Below, piece by piece: positions 4,938-12,487 of a stretch of DNA of 19,723 nucleotides (position 1 is the stretch's first letter; the number at the start of each line of letters is the position of its first letter). The position numbers and the translations under genes were made by a program. The stretch lies in NCBI GenBank assembly GCA_002396325.1, contig DGXM01000194.1, positions 1-19,723 on the forward strand, given 5' to 3'. The notes under the pieces are model-generated. The model saw only the letters and a program-made list of their open reading frames with translations, ran no database searches and was not told where the DNA came from. This DNA comes from Treponema sp. UBA4232. Lineage in GTDB: Bacteria > Spirochaetota > Spirochaetia > Treponematales > Treponemataceae.

Positions 4938-6656
4938 TTACTGCAAATCCATAATCTGATTATAAATTGCTTTTCCACCCGGCACCATCGGAAGCACAGG
5001 CACATCAATGTCAACCTTTGCGTCAATCACAGCGGCTTTTCCGCTCTTGAAAGCCTTTTCAAAAACGGATGCAAATTCGTCTGCATTGTTCGCACGGTAT
5101 CCGTCGATTCCGTATGCACCGGCCAGCTTCACCCAGTCAGGTCCGAAATCAAGCGTGGTTGCGCTGTATCTTTCACCGTAGAAAACCCTCTGCCAAAGAC
5201 GCACATTTCCCAGAGTGCCGTTGTTCACCACCACAATAACCACCGGAAGATTGTAATGGGAAATTGTGGCAAGTTCGTTGCAGTTCATACGGAAGGAACC
5301 GTCACCGGCGATGTGCACAACCCTTGCCTTCGGATTTGCAATCTGGATTCCGATTGCGGCACCTGTTCCGAATCCCATTGTTCCAAGTCCCCCCGAAGTC
5401 ACGAATGTACGCGGCTTTTCAAAAGGATAATGCTGGGCAGTCCACAACTGGTGCTCACCGACTTCAGTGGTAATGAAAGCATCGTCACCCGCCACTTTGT
5501 GAATACATTCGCACATAAACTTAGGATTGATTGAATCAGCAGGATTATCGTCATACATCTTCGGGTAAGATTTCTTCCACTCCGCAATCTGAGCCTTCCA
5601 CTCTGAATGGTCGGCTTTTTTAATCAGCGGCAAAAGACGTGAAAGCACATCCTTCACATTGCCCACGAGACTTCCCGCAACAGGAATGTTCTTGTTGATT
5701 TCAGCGGGATCAATGTCAATATGGAAAACCTGGCTGTTGGCGGCGAAACGGGAGGCATCCGAAATCACGCGGTCTGAAAAACGCGCCCCCAGAGCAAGAA
5801 CCAAATCACTTTCCGTAACGGCCATGTTGCTTGCCTTTGTTCCGTGCATACCGACCATCCCCAGATTAAGGGAATTGCTTGAAGGAAATGCCGAGCGTCC
5901 CATCATGCTTTCTGAAACCGGAATGTCAGCGATTGTTGCAAAATCCATCAGTTCCTTCGCAGCATTGGAAATAATTATTCCGCCACCTGCATAAATCACG
6001 GGACGTTTCGCATTGTTGATTATATCAGCGGCCTTTTTCACCTCGTCATCAGAGGGAACCGGAGTGGTCAAAGCGCGGCGAAGGCTTGTACTGTCCTGCC
6101 GCACCAAATCAACAGCCTCGTCTGGATTTTTCAAAGGCTCAAATTCCACCATATTGGCGGTGACTTCCTTGGGGATGTCAATCAAAACGGGACCGGGTCT
6201 TCCGCTTTTTGCAATAACAAAAGCCTGTCTGATTACCGAGGCAAGTTCCTCGACGTTGCGCACCATAAAATTATGCTTGGTAATCGGCATTGTAACGCCG
6301 GTTATATCGATTTCCTGGAACGAATCCTTTCCCAAAAGAGATGTGGCGACATTGCAAGTTATTGCGACTATTGGGGAAGAATCCATATAAGCCGTGGCAA
6401 TTCCTGTAACAAGATTAGTGGCACCCGGACCGCTGGTTGCAAAAACAACACCGACTTTTCCGGTGGATCTTGCGTATCCGTCTGCAGCGTGGGCGGCTCC
6501 CTGCTCATGGGCAGTCAGAATATGGCGGATTCTGTCCTGGTTTTTATACAATTCGTCATAAACATTAAGAATGGCACCACCTGGATAACCGAAAATCGTA
6601 TCAACACCCTGCTCCACAAGGCACTCAATCACAACGCGAGAACCAGAAATCTTCAC
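4938..6656 (-). CDS. ilvB: Acetolactate synthase, large (catalytic) subunit
   Basis: 572 residues, the normal length for the catalytic subunit of acetohydroxyacid synthase. This ThDP, FAD and Mg enzyme makes acetolactate and acetohydroxybutyrate in valine, leucine and isoleucine synthesis. Visible motifs: GYPGGAILNVYDELY (22-36), catalytic Glu51 in AHEQGAAHAADGYAR, FATSGPGATNLVTGI, and the ThDP/Mg motif GDGSFRMN...VVNN (451-479) followed by GTLGNVRLWQRVFY. The start is GTG at 6656 with AAGGAGT five bases upstream. It has its own promoter and a strong terminator, so it appears to be a single-gene unit. The regulatory subunit gene ilvN, usually directly downstream, is absent here. A catabolic AlsS is possible, but the extended IlvB-type motifs favour the anabolic form. 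Confidence 0.93.
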   Translation of the reverse strand: MKISGSRVVIECLVEQGVDTIFGYPGGAILNVYDELYKNQDRIRHILTAHEQGAAHAADGYARSTGKVGVVFATSGPGATNLVTGIATAYMDSSPIVAITCNVATSLLGKDSFQEIDITGVTMPITKHNFMVRNVEELASVIRQAFVIAKSGRPGPVLIDIPKEVTANMVEFEPLKNPDEAVDLVRQDSTSLRRALTTPVPSDDEVKKAADIINNAKRPVIYAGGGIIISNAAKELMDFATIADIPVSESMMGRSAFPSSNSLNLGMVGMHGTKASNMAVTESDLVLALGARFSDRVISDASRFAANSQVFHIDIDPAEINKNIPVAGSLVGNVKDVLSRLLPLIKKADHSEWKAQIAEWKKSYPKMYDDNPADSINPKFMCECIHKVAGDDAFITTEVGEHQLWTAQHYPFEKPRTFVTSGGLGTMGFGTGAAIGIQIANPKARVVHIAGDGSFRMNCNELATISHYNLPVVIVVVNNGTLGNVRLWQRVFYGERYSATTLDFGPDWVKLAGAYGIDGYRANNADEFASVFEKAFKSGKAAVIDAKVDIDVPVLPMVPGGKAIYNQIMDLQ

Positions 6657-6688
6657 AATGGACTCCTTAAAAATACCGTATTTCTTCT

Positions 6689-6717
6689 ATATTACCTTTT
6701 TTTTTAAATAAATACAA
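6689..6717 (-). promoter_or_regulatory. Sigma-70-type promoter of ilvB with A9 spacer tract
   Basis: On the minus strand TTGTAT (6712-6717), a 17-base spacer and TAATAT (6689-6694) precede ilvB; the predicted +1 is near 6682, giving a leader of about 26 nt. The spacer holds nine consecutive A residues (T9 on + at 6697-6705). There is no room for a T-box or attenuator in the leader; only a short AT-rich palindrome (AAATA CGG TATTT) is present at its start. Confidence 0.6.
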
Positions 6718-6721
6718 GACG

Positions 6722-8149
6722 CTAACGGGAAAGCCTGTTCAACCGTACCAAATCATTTTTCAAGGCAGCATTTTCGGGCACATTCCCGAGTCCTTCCTTA
6801 AGGATTTCACGTGCTTCTTCATAACGGCCTTTATTTGCCGCATCTGCAAAACGATTGTGAACCCATGCCGCATAGTTTGAAAGACTCTGCTGTTTTATCC
6901 GAATCAATTTCCGACTTGAGGGCAACTGATTAAGTCCTTCCTGCGCAAGAGATGCAGCCTCAAGGAATTTTTCTTCGTTATTCATAGCCGCACATTTCCT
7001 AATCCAGTAATTTTCAACCAGACCTTCAAGCTGTTTTTTTATCTGAGGATTTGAAGCTTCCGGCATCGTAAGTCTTTCAAGCAGATATGCCAACCCGCTT
7101 TCCTCATCGAGGGATTCAACACTTTCTTTTGTCTCCGCAAGAAAAATCATATTTTCGATTTCCAAACGGTTTTCAGCAGATAGAGAAGATTTTCTTTCCT
7201 CATAAGATTTCAAAGCTTCGGAAGATTTTCCTGAATTGCACAAACTGAGGATTCCGTTAAACGAAGCGTCTTCATAATTTCCATGCAATCCCGGCGAAAG
7301 TCCCCAGCGCGCCACAACCAGATCCATCCAATCCATGGAATCCACATAGAGTTTTTTCCGTTGCAAGGCGGCTGCATAATTAGAACAGACAATATCAAAA
7401 TTGAGTCTTCCGTCATCAACACCGCCCTCTTCTTCTCCACTTAAAAACATCATCCGTGAAACCGCAAGAGGCACCGCATCATCAAACCGTCCGGCATCCA
7501 TCAGCACACTCACAAGATTGTTTGCCACAAGACTCACCAGCATTCTGTCGCTTATTCTGTGTCTGCCGCTGTACTGCCTTTTTGGAACAACCGCATATTT
7601 TGTGCCTGCCGCACCGCTTGAAATCTGCCGTCTCATCCCCGGATTAAACCCCATAGGATTTGTGGTCTCAACGTCAATCCATCTGCCGTCTATATTCACG
7701 GAAATAAAACTGTGGTCGGGGGCTCTGTTTCCCACAACTTCAAGACCACAAGCCTTCGCAAGACAAAGATAGAGCACGGAAGACGACACGCAATTGTAAG
7801 TACCCCTGTCCAATGCCACCGTAAGTTTCGTCTGCTTCAACTGATAATTTTTCAAAACACGTTCGTACAAAAAATCAAGCACAGATTCAGCACGCTCAAG
7901 TTCAGGCAATGAAAGAAAATCATCTGACGTTACGTGAGCCTCAAGTTCATCGTATTTAGAAAGCCAGGGGGTCACATCAACTGCCGGGGATTCGGAAAAA
8001 AGAAGAGCCGCACGAAAGATTTCACGGGAAGAAAAATCCTCTTCCTCCGACTCAAAGACAAAAGTCGGTTCAAGAGACGGAAAATCGTTTGCTACGGCAC
8101 AGGCACAAAAACAAATTGCGCAGGTCAGAAACAATGCAAATCTTTTCAT
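6722..8149 (-). CDS. Secreted transglutaminase-like (SirB1-type) cysteine protein with TPR-like C-terminus
   Basis: 475 residues from the ATG at 8149, which follows a near-perfect AGGAGGA; the frame extends further upstream but lacks this support. Residues 1-20 are a signal peptide (MKRFALFLTCAICFCACAVA). The FCAC end leaves a lipoprotein cleavage possible in the relaxed spirochaete style. Residues ~110-170 carry the transglutaminase/SirB1 signature: YNCVSSSVLYLCLAKACGLE with Cys120, APDHSFISV with His146 and WIDVETTNPMG with Asp159 or Glu161, a plausible Cys-His-acid triad. The C-terminal half is helical and TPR-like (ALKSYEERKSSLSAENRLEI; AREILKEGLGNVPENAALKN). The likely role is a periplasmic or surface cysteine hydrolase or scaffold; the substrate is unknown. 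It starts 37 bases after the M48 protease gene, so the two are probably co-transcribed. Confidence 0.75.
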   Translation of the reverse strand: MKRFALFLTCAICFCACAVANDFPSLEPTFVFESEEEDFSSREIFRAALLFSESPAVDVTPWLSKYDELEAHVTSDDFLSLPELERAESVLDFLYERVLKNYQLKQTKLTVALDRGTYNCVSSSVLYLCLAKACGLEVVGNRAPDHSFISVNIDGRWIDVETTNPMGFNPGMRRQISSGAAGTKYAVVPKRQYSGRHRISDRMLVSLVANNLVSVLMDAGRFDDAVPLAVSRMMFLSGEEEGGVDDGRLNFDIVCSNYAAALQRKKLYVDSMDWMDLVVARWGLSPGLHGNYEDASFNGILSLCNSGKSSEALKSYEERKSSLSAENRLEIENMIFLAETKESVESLDEESGLAYLLERLTMPEASNPQIKKQLEGLVENYWIRKCAAMNNEEKFLEAASLAQEGLNQLPSSRKLIRIKQQSLSNYAAWVHNRFADAANKGRYEEAREILKEGLGNVPENAALKNDLVRLNRLSR

Positions 8150-8186
8150 AAAATCCTCCTGTAAAAATAGAATTTTCAAAGTCAGC

Positions 8187-9545
8187 TTATTTTTCCGAAT
8201 GCAGTTTCCGCACTGCACGGATTCTTTCCAAAAGCGGCGGATGATCGTAATTGAACAGGCAGTAAATCTTCGGAGGACACAATTCGCTTAGGTTTTCCTT
8301 GTTGAGTTTGACCAAAGCCTGCACCAACGGTTCGCCGTTTCCGCACATCGAGGCACTGAAAGAATCGGCCTGGAATTCATCGCGGCGGCTTGAGGCGTTT
8401 CCAATAAGAGAGGCAATCCATCCGAAACCGCTGAAGATTTCAAATGCAAGGAAGATTCCGAAAATCCACAGATAAGCAGGCACCGCATTTGCCACAAATA
8501 TTGAAGTGGGACCGTCGGCACCTCCTATTATTTCTATTGAAGCGGTTTTTGCAAAAAGAGAGTTTCCGTCAGGATTGAAACCGAATCCTGTATAAAGCTC
8601 CGGAATCAAGACAAGGAATGCCAAAATAAACAGAACCGCAAAAATCATCGGAATCATCACGCATCTTTTTTTGAAAATATGTTTGTGTTTGTAATGTCCC
8701 AGTTCGTGTGCAAGAACGGCTTCAATTTCATCAACGGAAAGCTGGTCAATCAAAGTGTCGTACAAAACGATTCTCTTGTTTTTGCCGAGGCCTGTGAAAT
8801 ATGCATTGCTGTGTCCGCTGCGTTTTGAGGCATCCATCACGAAAATGCTCCGGGCATGGAAACCGCATTTTTCCACCAAAGACACAAGACGCTCCTTCAG
8901 TTCACCATCTGGAAGCGGAGTGAATTTATTGAAGACTGGGGCTATCAAAGTGGGGTATACATAAGAGACCACAAAAGTGAACGCCACATAAACAGAGCCG
9001 AGCAAAAGCCACCACCAGAATCCTGCATGAGTCAAAATAGCAACAGCCGCACAAACCAGAGGGACAATAAGAACCAGATTCAACACGAACCCTTTCAGTT
9101 CATCTGCAATCCACATCTTCAGAGTCATATTGCTGAAACCGAAATCCTTTTCAATTTTGAATTCACGGTACAACGCAAAAGGCAGATCAAGCAGTTCGCC
9201 AGGCAAAGATGAAAAAAGCACAAAGATGATTGATGTTCGATAGATATTTCCCGACCAGGTCCAAAGCAATGTGAAAACCCAGGAATAAACACCACTCAAT
9301 AGAAGAAAAGCATTCAAAACCGAGGAAAGAATATTGCGGGGAATCCAAAGACGGTAACACGCGTTTTTATATGAAACCGTTTTTTCCAGCGAGGATTTTT
9401 CAACCAGTCCCTCAAGTTCAGATGGAATCTCCAATCCATAGGAGCACCGGTTCAAATACGAGACAAATTCCAATACCTGCCCCAGGATGAAATCAGAGAG
9501 AGTCCCCACGATATAAAGTATGACAAAAATATTAGTAAAATCCAT
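8187..9545 (-). CDS. Ste24-type M48 family membrane metalloprotease with GGADGPT insertion
   Basis: 452 residues with about six or seven membrane segments and the full Ste24/CAAX-protease plan. The zinc motif is HELGH (280-284), with Glu390 in SRRDEFQADSF as third ligand. The upstream conserved NAYFTGLGKNKRIVLYDTL and the C-terminal NYDHPPLLERIRA are present. Bacterial Ste24 homologues degrade or process membrane proteins in quality control; there is no CaaX substrate system in bacteria. Unusually, the loop between the two membrane helices after HELGH contains IEIIGGADGPTSIFVA (337-352), a motif characteristic of oxaloacetate-decarboxylase-type beta subunits. The start at 9545 has no Shine-Dalgarno and TAGTAT lies 7 nt upstream. 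The transglutaminase-like gene follows after 37 bases. Confidence 0.9.
   Translation of the reverse strand: MDFTNIFVILYIVGTLSDFILGQVLEFVSYLNRCSYGLEIPSELEGLVEKSSLEKTVSYKNACYRLWIPRNILSSVLNAFLLLSGVYSWVFTLLWTWSGNIYRTSIIFVLFSSLPGELLDLPFALYREFKIEKDFGFSNMTLKMWIADELKGFVLNLVLIVPLVCAAVAILTHAGFWWWLLLGSVYVAFTFVVSYVYPTLIAPVFNKFTPLPDGELKERLVSLVEKCGFHARSIFVMDASKRSGHSNAYFTGLGKNKRIVLYDTLIDQLSVDEIEAVLAHELGHYKHKHIFKKRCVMIPMIFAVLFILAFLVLIPELYTGFGFNPDGNSLFAKTASIEIIGGADGPTSIFVANAVPAYLWIFGIFLAFEIFSGFGWIASLIGNASSRRDEFQADSFSASMCGNGEPLVQALVKLNKENLSELCPPKIYCLFNYDHPPLLERIRAVRKLHSEK
8490..8537 (-). other. Segment encoding the OadB-like GGADGPT motif inside the M48 protease
   Basis: These 16 codons encode IEIIGGADGPTSIFVA, residues 337-352 of the protease. 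From family knowledge, G-(G/A)-A-D-G-P-T is a hallmark of the beta subunits of sodium-translocating decarboxylases (OadB, MmdB, GcdB), where it lies next to a membrane segment. The downstream VPAYLWIFGI is also loosely OadB-like. The frame is continuous through it, so it is part of the protein. Confidence 0.75.
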
Positions 9546-9552
9546 ATATTCA

Positions 9553-9558
9553 ATACTA
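9553..9558 (-). promoter_or_regulatory. Possible -10 of the M48 protease gene; third leaderless candidate
   Basis: TAGTAT on the minus strand lies 7 nt before the ATG at 9545, the same gap as at 185 and 2868, and no ribosome binding site precedes this start. The -35 is poor. An alternative upstream promoter (TTTAGC, 17 nt, TATACA) would give a leader of about 40 nt, still without a Shine-Dalgarno, so the call is tentative. Confidence 0.4.
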
Positions 9559-9597
9559 GGGCATTTCTAAAACCCGCGTTGCAGCGACTGTATATGC

Positions 9598-9626
9598 AGC
9601 ATCAGCATTTTGCTAAAACTGATGTT
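9598..9626. repeat. Inverted repeat upstream of the M48 protease gene
   Basis: CATCAG (9600-9605) and CTGATG (9619-9624) form a stem that continues inward as TTTT/AAAA after a two-base bulge and closes on a GCT loop; AG and TT extend it outward. It lies between the pyrC end and the protease start. On + it is followed by TTTT, but no + gene ends there, so it may be an operator or a structural element rather than a terminator. Confidence 0.5.
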
Positions 9627-9644
9627 TTCAGAGACTCCCGCGAC

Positions 9645-9672
9645 AAAAAATGACTTCATCTGTCACTTTTTT
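9645..9672 (-). terminator. Probable terminator of the pyrBIC operon (weak, bidirectional)
   Basis: On the minus strand, starting inside the pyrC stop codon, AAAAAAGTGAC and GTCATTTTTT flank the loop AGATGAA. The GC content of the stem is low (4-bp core plus an A/T-tract extension), but the T6 run after it and the position right after pyrC favour a terminator. The A6/T6 symmetry would allow function in both directions. Confidence 0.45.
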
Positions 9673-11011
9673 ATGCTTGGAAAACGATTTTCCCACGGTA
9701 GAATGTGGCCTGAATTTCACCAATAAGTTTCTTTCCCTCAAACGGAGTGTATTTTCCTTTGCTTGCGAATTCCTCTCCACGCACTGTCCAGGTTTTTTCG
9801 GTGTCAACCACAGTCAGATTTGCGAGCATTCCTTCCTGTAAAAGTCCGCAGTCATTCAACTCAAGAATTTCGGCAGGACGGGCACTCATTTTTTCGGAAA
9901 GTTTTTTAAGAGACATTCCGTTTGCAATACAGAGGTTTGTGTAGCACACGGCAAAAGCTGTTTCCAATCCGCTGAATCCGGGGGAACCAGAAGCCTTGTC
10001 TTCCGCAGTGTGGGGAGCATGGTCTGTTGCAATCACATCGGCAGTTCCATCAAGAAGAGCTTCTATAACGGCAAGACGGTCTAACGCGGGTCGAAGCGGA
10101 GGATTCACAATCTGAAATTTTGTGTCGGCCGTTTCGCAGTTGAGTCCGATGTGGTGCGGTGTGATTTCGCAGGTCACGTTGAGTCCGCGTTTTTTTGCAA
10201 TGCGCAATGCCTCAATGCACTGTGCTGTGCTCACGTGACACAAATGCAGATGGACACCGGCCTGTTCAGCAAGACGGATATTTCTGAATGTGGCGGCATC
10301 TTCAGCGACTGCCAGAAGTGTGTGTGCCTTTTTCAAAAGTGATGCAGCCTGCTTTTTCTGCGCAGCAGTCGGTTTTCCTTTGTAAAGAAGCTCCAATGCC
10401 TTTTTGCGCAATGGACGGGCGGCATCTGCAAGATCCGGATCCTCACAATGACAGCTCACGATGATTTTCTTCTTGGCGGCTTTCGTCATTCCTTCGAGCA
10501 TCACTGCGGAGTTTGCGACCTCGTGACCGTCTTCGGTAATAAGAGGCACAATCTTTCTGTTCAAGTTGTCAAGATGACTTGTGGTTTCTCCGTCGAAATC
10601 TTTTGTAATGCTCACGGACTGAATCACACGGCAGAACCCAAGGTCATCACCTTTTTTATTATTGAACTCAGCCATTTCCTGACTTGAGATTACAGGCACG
10701 GTATTCGGCATAAGAACCACGGTACCGAATCCTCCCGCGGCGGCGGCCATGCAGCCAGTGCGGATATCTTCTTTTTGTGTCTGGCCCGGGTCTCTCATAT
10801 GAACATGCATATCAACAAAAGACGGCATCACGACATTTCCGTTGGCATCGAATTTTGACACATTGTCATCGGAAAGCATTTTCTTTACAGCAGCCTTCAT
10901 CGGAAAACCTGCTATCCTGTTTCCTTCGATTAATACGGCTCCGTTTTTCACATCTGTATTTTTGTCAACCAGACGGGCATTGTAAATCAAAAGCATTTCT
11001 TTCATTATCAT
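9671..11011 (-). CDS. pyrC: Dihydroorotase
   Basis: 446 residues. It catalyses ring closure of N-carbamoyl-aspartate to dihydroorotate, the third step of pyrimidine synthesis. The class I pattern is clear: metal motif DMHVHMRDPG (His69, His71), AAAAGGFGTVVLMPNT, CHCEDPDL, CHVSTAQ, CEITPHHI and ATDHAPHTAEDK followed by PGFSGLETAF. The C-terminus ends with the small composite domain strand (GEIQATFYRGKIVF). The ATG at 11011 overlaps the pyrI stop by four bases (ATGA), with GGGGA just ahead; a second ATG two codons later is possible. It is the last gene of the pyrB-pyrI-pyrC operon. Confidence 0.95.
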   Translation of the reverse strand: MIMKEMLLIYNARLVDKNTDVKNGAVLIEGNRIAGFPMKAAVKKMLSDDNVSKFDANGNVVMPSFVDMHVHMRDPGQTQKEDIRTGCMAAAAGGFGTVVLMPNTVPVISSQEMAEFNNKKGDDLGFCRVIQSVSITKDFDGETTSHLDNLNRKIVPLITEDGHEVANSAVMLEGMTKAAKKKIIVSCHCEDPDLADAARPLRKKALELLYKGKPTAAQKKQAASLLKKAHTLLAVAEDAATFRNIRLAEQAGVHLHLCHVSTAQCIEALRIAKKRGLNVTCEITPHHIGLNCETADTKFQIVNPPLRPALDRLAVIEALLDGTADVIATDHAPHTAEDKASGSPGFSGLETAFAVCYTNLCIANGMSLKKLSEKMSARPAEILELNDCGLLQEGMLANLTVVDTEKTWTVRGEEFASKGKYTPFEGKKLIGEIQATFYRGKIVFQA

Positions 11012-11448
11012 TCATCCCCAAGTGCGCCGGCTTTATACATGGCATCGCAATAAATGCATCTGTACTGTTTTTTCTCTCTGTCAACCAAGCGGAATTCCTG
11101 AGGAACATAATGCTCGGTGATTGTAATGCATCTTGGATTTTTGCACTGCATCACGTTTTCCACTTTTTCAGGAAGTTCCATTTTTATTTTGCGGACAATT
11201 TTTGAATCCTGAATCACATTTACCGTGATGTTTTCATCTATGAAGCCCAGCACGCTGTAATCAATGTTGATTATGTTGTCAACCTTTATAATGTCTTTAA
11301 CACCGGATTTTTGAGATACGGCATTCATAATCAGTGCACAGGAAAATTTTGCTTTGTCCAATCCCAACCACTTGAAGACTTTCCAACCCGTACCTGCATG
11401 AATGTGGTCAATCACAAGACCGTTTTTTATTTCAGCTATGTTAATCAT
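11008..11448 (-). CDS. pyrI: Aspartate carbamoyltransferase regulatory subunit
   Basis: 146 residues. The N-terminal allosteric domain shows NGLVIDHIHAGTGWKVFKWL, the nucleotide effector region. The C-terminal zinc domain has Cys102, Cys107, Cys131 and Cys134, with the same spacing (5, 24, 3) as E. coli PyrI. These bind the structural zinc that joins it to PyrB. A regulated dodecameric ATCase with feedback by pyrimidine nucleotides is therefore expected. The start ATG follows a strong GGAGGTAA. It lies 20 bases after pyrB and overlaps pyrC by four, so the three genes are one operon. Confidence 0.95.
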   Translation of the reverse strand: MINIAEIKNGLVIDHIHAGTGWKVFKWLGLDKAKFSCALIMNAVSQKSGVKDIIKVDNIINIDYSVLGFIDENITVNVIQDSKIVRKIKMELPEKVENVMQCKNPRCITITEHYVPQEFRLVDREKKQYRCIYCDAMYKAGALGDE

Positions 11449-11468
11449 TCAAATTACCTCCAGAAAAA

Positions 11469-12392
11469 TCACAGGCAGCCTGTCAGTTTGCTCATCAATG
11501 CCATTCTTGCATACATACCGTATTTTACCTGCTTGAAATATGCGGCGCGAGGATCGTTGTCAACTTCCGGTGCAATTTCATTCACGCGTGGAAGCGGATG
11601 AAGCACAATCATATCTTTACGGGCAAGCTTCATTTTTTCTTCATCAAGAATGTAGCTGTCCTTAAGACGGATATAATCCTGCTCGTTGAAAAATCTTTCT
11701 TTCTGAACACGGGTCATATAAAGAATATCCAAATCGCCGATGACTTCCTCAAGACGCTCGGCACAAACATATTCAACTCCGGCAGGCTCAAGAACAGTCT
11801 TCACATAATATTCAGGAAGGGAAAGTTCCGCAGGACTGATGAAAACGAATTTGTTTTTTGCATAACGGCTCATTGCCTTTGCGAGTGAATGTACTGTACG
11901 TCCGAATTTCAAGTCGCCGCAAAATCCTATTGTGTGTCCCTCGAAGCCTCCCTGAAGTGCCCTGATTGTAACAAGGTCAGTTAGTGTCTGAGTGGGATGA
12001 TAGTGTCCTCCGTCTCCGGCATTGATGACAGGGCACGCACTGAACTGTGATGCCAGAAGAGCCGCTCCCTCTTTCGGAGAACGCATTGCAATCACATCAA
12101 CATACGAACTTACAACTCTGATTGTGTCGGCAAGTGTTTCACCTTTTGTCGATGAAGTATAACTCGCATCCGCAAAGCCTTCCACAGTTCCTCCAAGGTG
12201 AAGCATGGCGGCCTCAAACGAAAGACGTGTCCTTGTGCTCGGCTCAAAAAAAAGTGTCGCAAGAATTTTCCCACGACACACATCCTGATAAGAAACTGGA
12301 TTAACAATCATCTGCTCTGCCAATGCACAAATCTCATCGATTTCAGCAACCGACAAATCTCCCGGCTCAATAACGTGCCTGCCTGTTAACAT
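11469..12392 (-). CDS. pyrB: Aspartate carbamoyltransferase catalytic subunit
   Basis: 307 residues, normal length. It condenses carbamoyl phosphate and aspartate. Signature regions: carbamoyl-phosphate loop FFEPSTRTRLSFE (48-60), STKGE (81-85) with the lysine that enters the neighbouring active site, HPTQTLTDL (132-140), and LHPLPRVNEI near residue 265-275, followed by DPRAAYFKQVKYGMYARMAL. Good Shine-Dalgarno AGGGGGC six bases before the ATG. It is the first gene of pyrB-pyrI-pyrC and has its own promoter and a 60-nt leader. The companion steps pyrD, pyrE, pyrF and the carbamoyl phosphate synthase are not in the window. Confidence 0.96.
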   Translation of the reverse strand: MLTGRHVIEPGDLSVAEIDEICALAEQMIVNPVSYQDVCRGKILATLFFEPSTRTRLSFEAAMLHLGGTVEGFADASYTSSTKGETLADTIRVVSSYVDVIAMRSPKEGAALLASQFSACPVINAGDGGHYHPTQTLTDLVTIRALQGGFEGHTIGFCGDLKFGRTVHSLAKAMSRYAKNKFVFISPAELSLPEYYVKTVLEPAGVEYVCAERLEEVIGDLDILYMTRVQKERFFNEQDYIRLKDSYILDEEKMKLARKDMIVLHPLPRVNEIAPEVDNDPRAAYFKQVKYGMYARMALMSKLTGCL

Positions 12393-12422
12393 CGAAAGCC
12401 CCCTGTGGCGATTTTCTTACTA

Positions 12423-12452
12423 GCCTGATGCAGAAAAAATCCGCACCAAGGC
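12423..12452 (-). promoter_or_regulatory. 5'-terminal stem-loop in the pyrB leader
   Basis: From the predicted +1 (12452) the transcript reads GCCUUGGUGC, an 11-nt loop GGAUUUUUUCU, then GCAUCAGGC. Nine pairs (one G-U) with one bulged U form a hairpin at the very 5' end. It does not cover the Shine-Dalgarno, and the U run is in the loop, so it is not a standard attenuator. A stabilising 5' cap-like stem or a protein site is more likely. Confidence 0.45.
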
Positions 12453-12458
12453 AAAACC

Positions 12459-12487
12459 AGTATACAACATCTGCCAAGAGATTGCAA
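12459..12487 (-). promoter_or_regulatory. Sigma-70-type promoter of the pyrBIC operon
   Basis: TTGCAA (12482-12487), 17-base spacer, TATACT (12459-12464) on the minus strand; predicted +1 at the G complementary to 12452. The -35 lies inside the last complete copy of a 10-bp tandem repeat. This is the best-formed promoter in the window. Confidence 0.7.

Noticed and set aside
4857..5534. Open frame of 225 residues on + opposite ilvB
   Set aside because: Antisense to a well-conserved enzyme; His/Cys/Arg-rich translation without domain resemblance.
6657..6721. T-box or attenuator for ilvB
   Set aside because: The predicted leader is about 26 nt long, too short for either.
8150..8218. N-terminal extension of the transglutaminase-like protein
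   Set aside because: The ATG at 8149 has an AGGAGGA site at ideal spacing and begins a signal peptide.
8520..8532. Internal Shine-Dalgarno (AGGAGGTG on the minus strand) within the M48 gene
   Set aside because: No start codon at suitable spacing follows; it simply encodes the Gly-Gly of GGADGPT.
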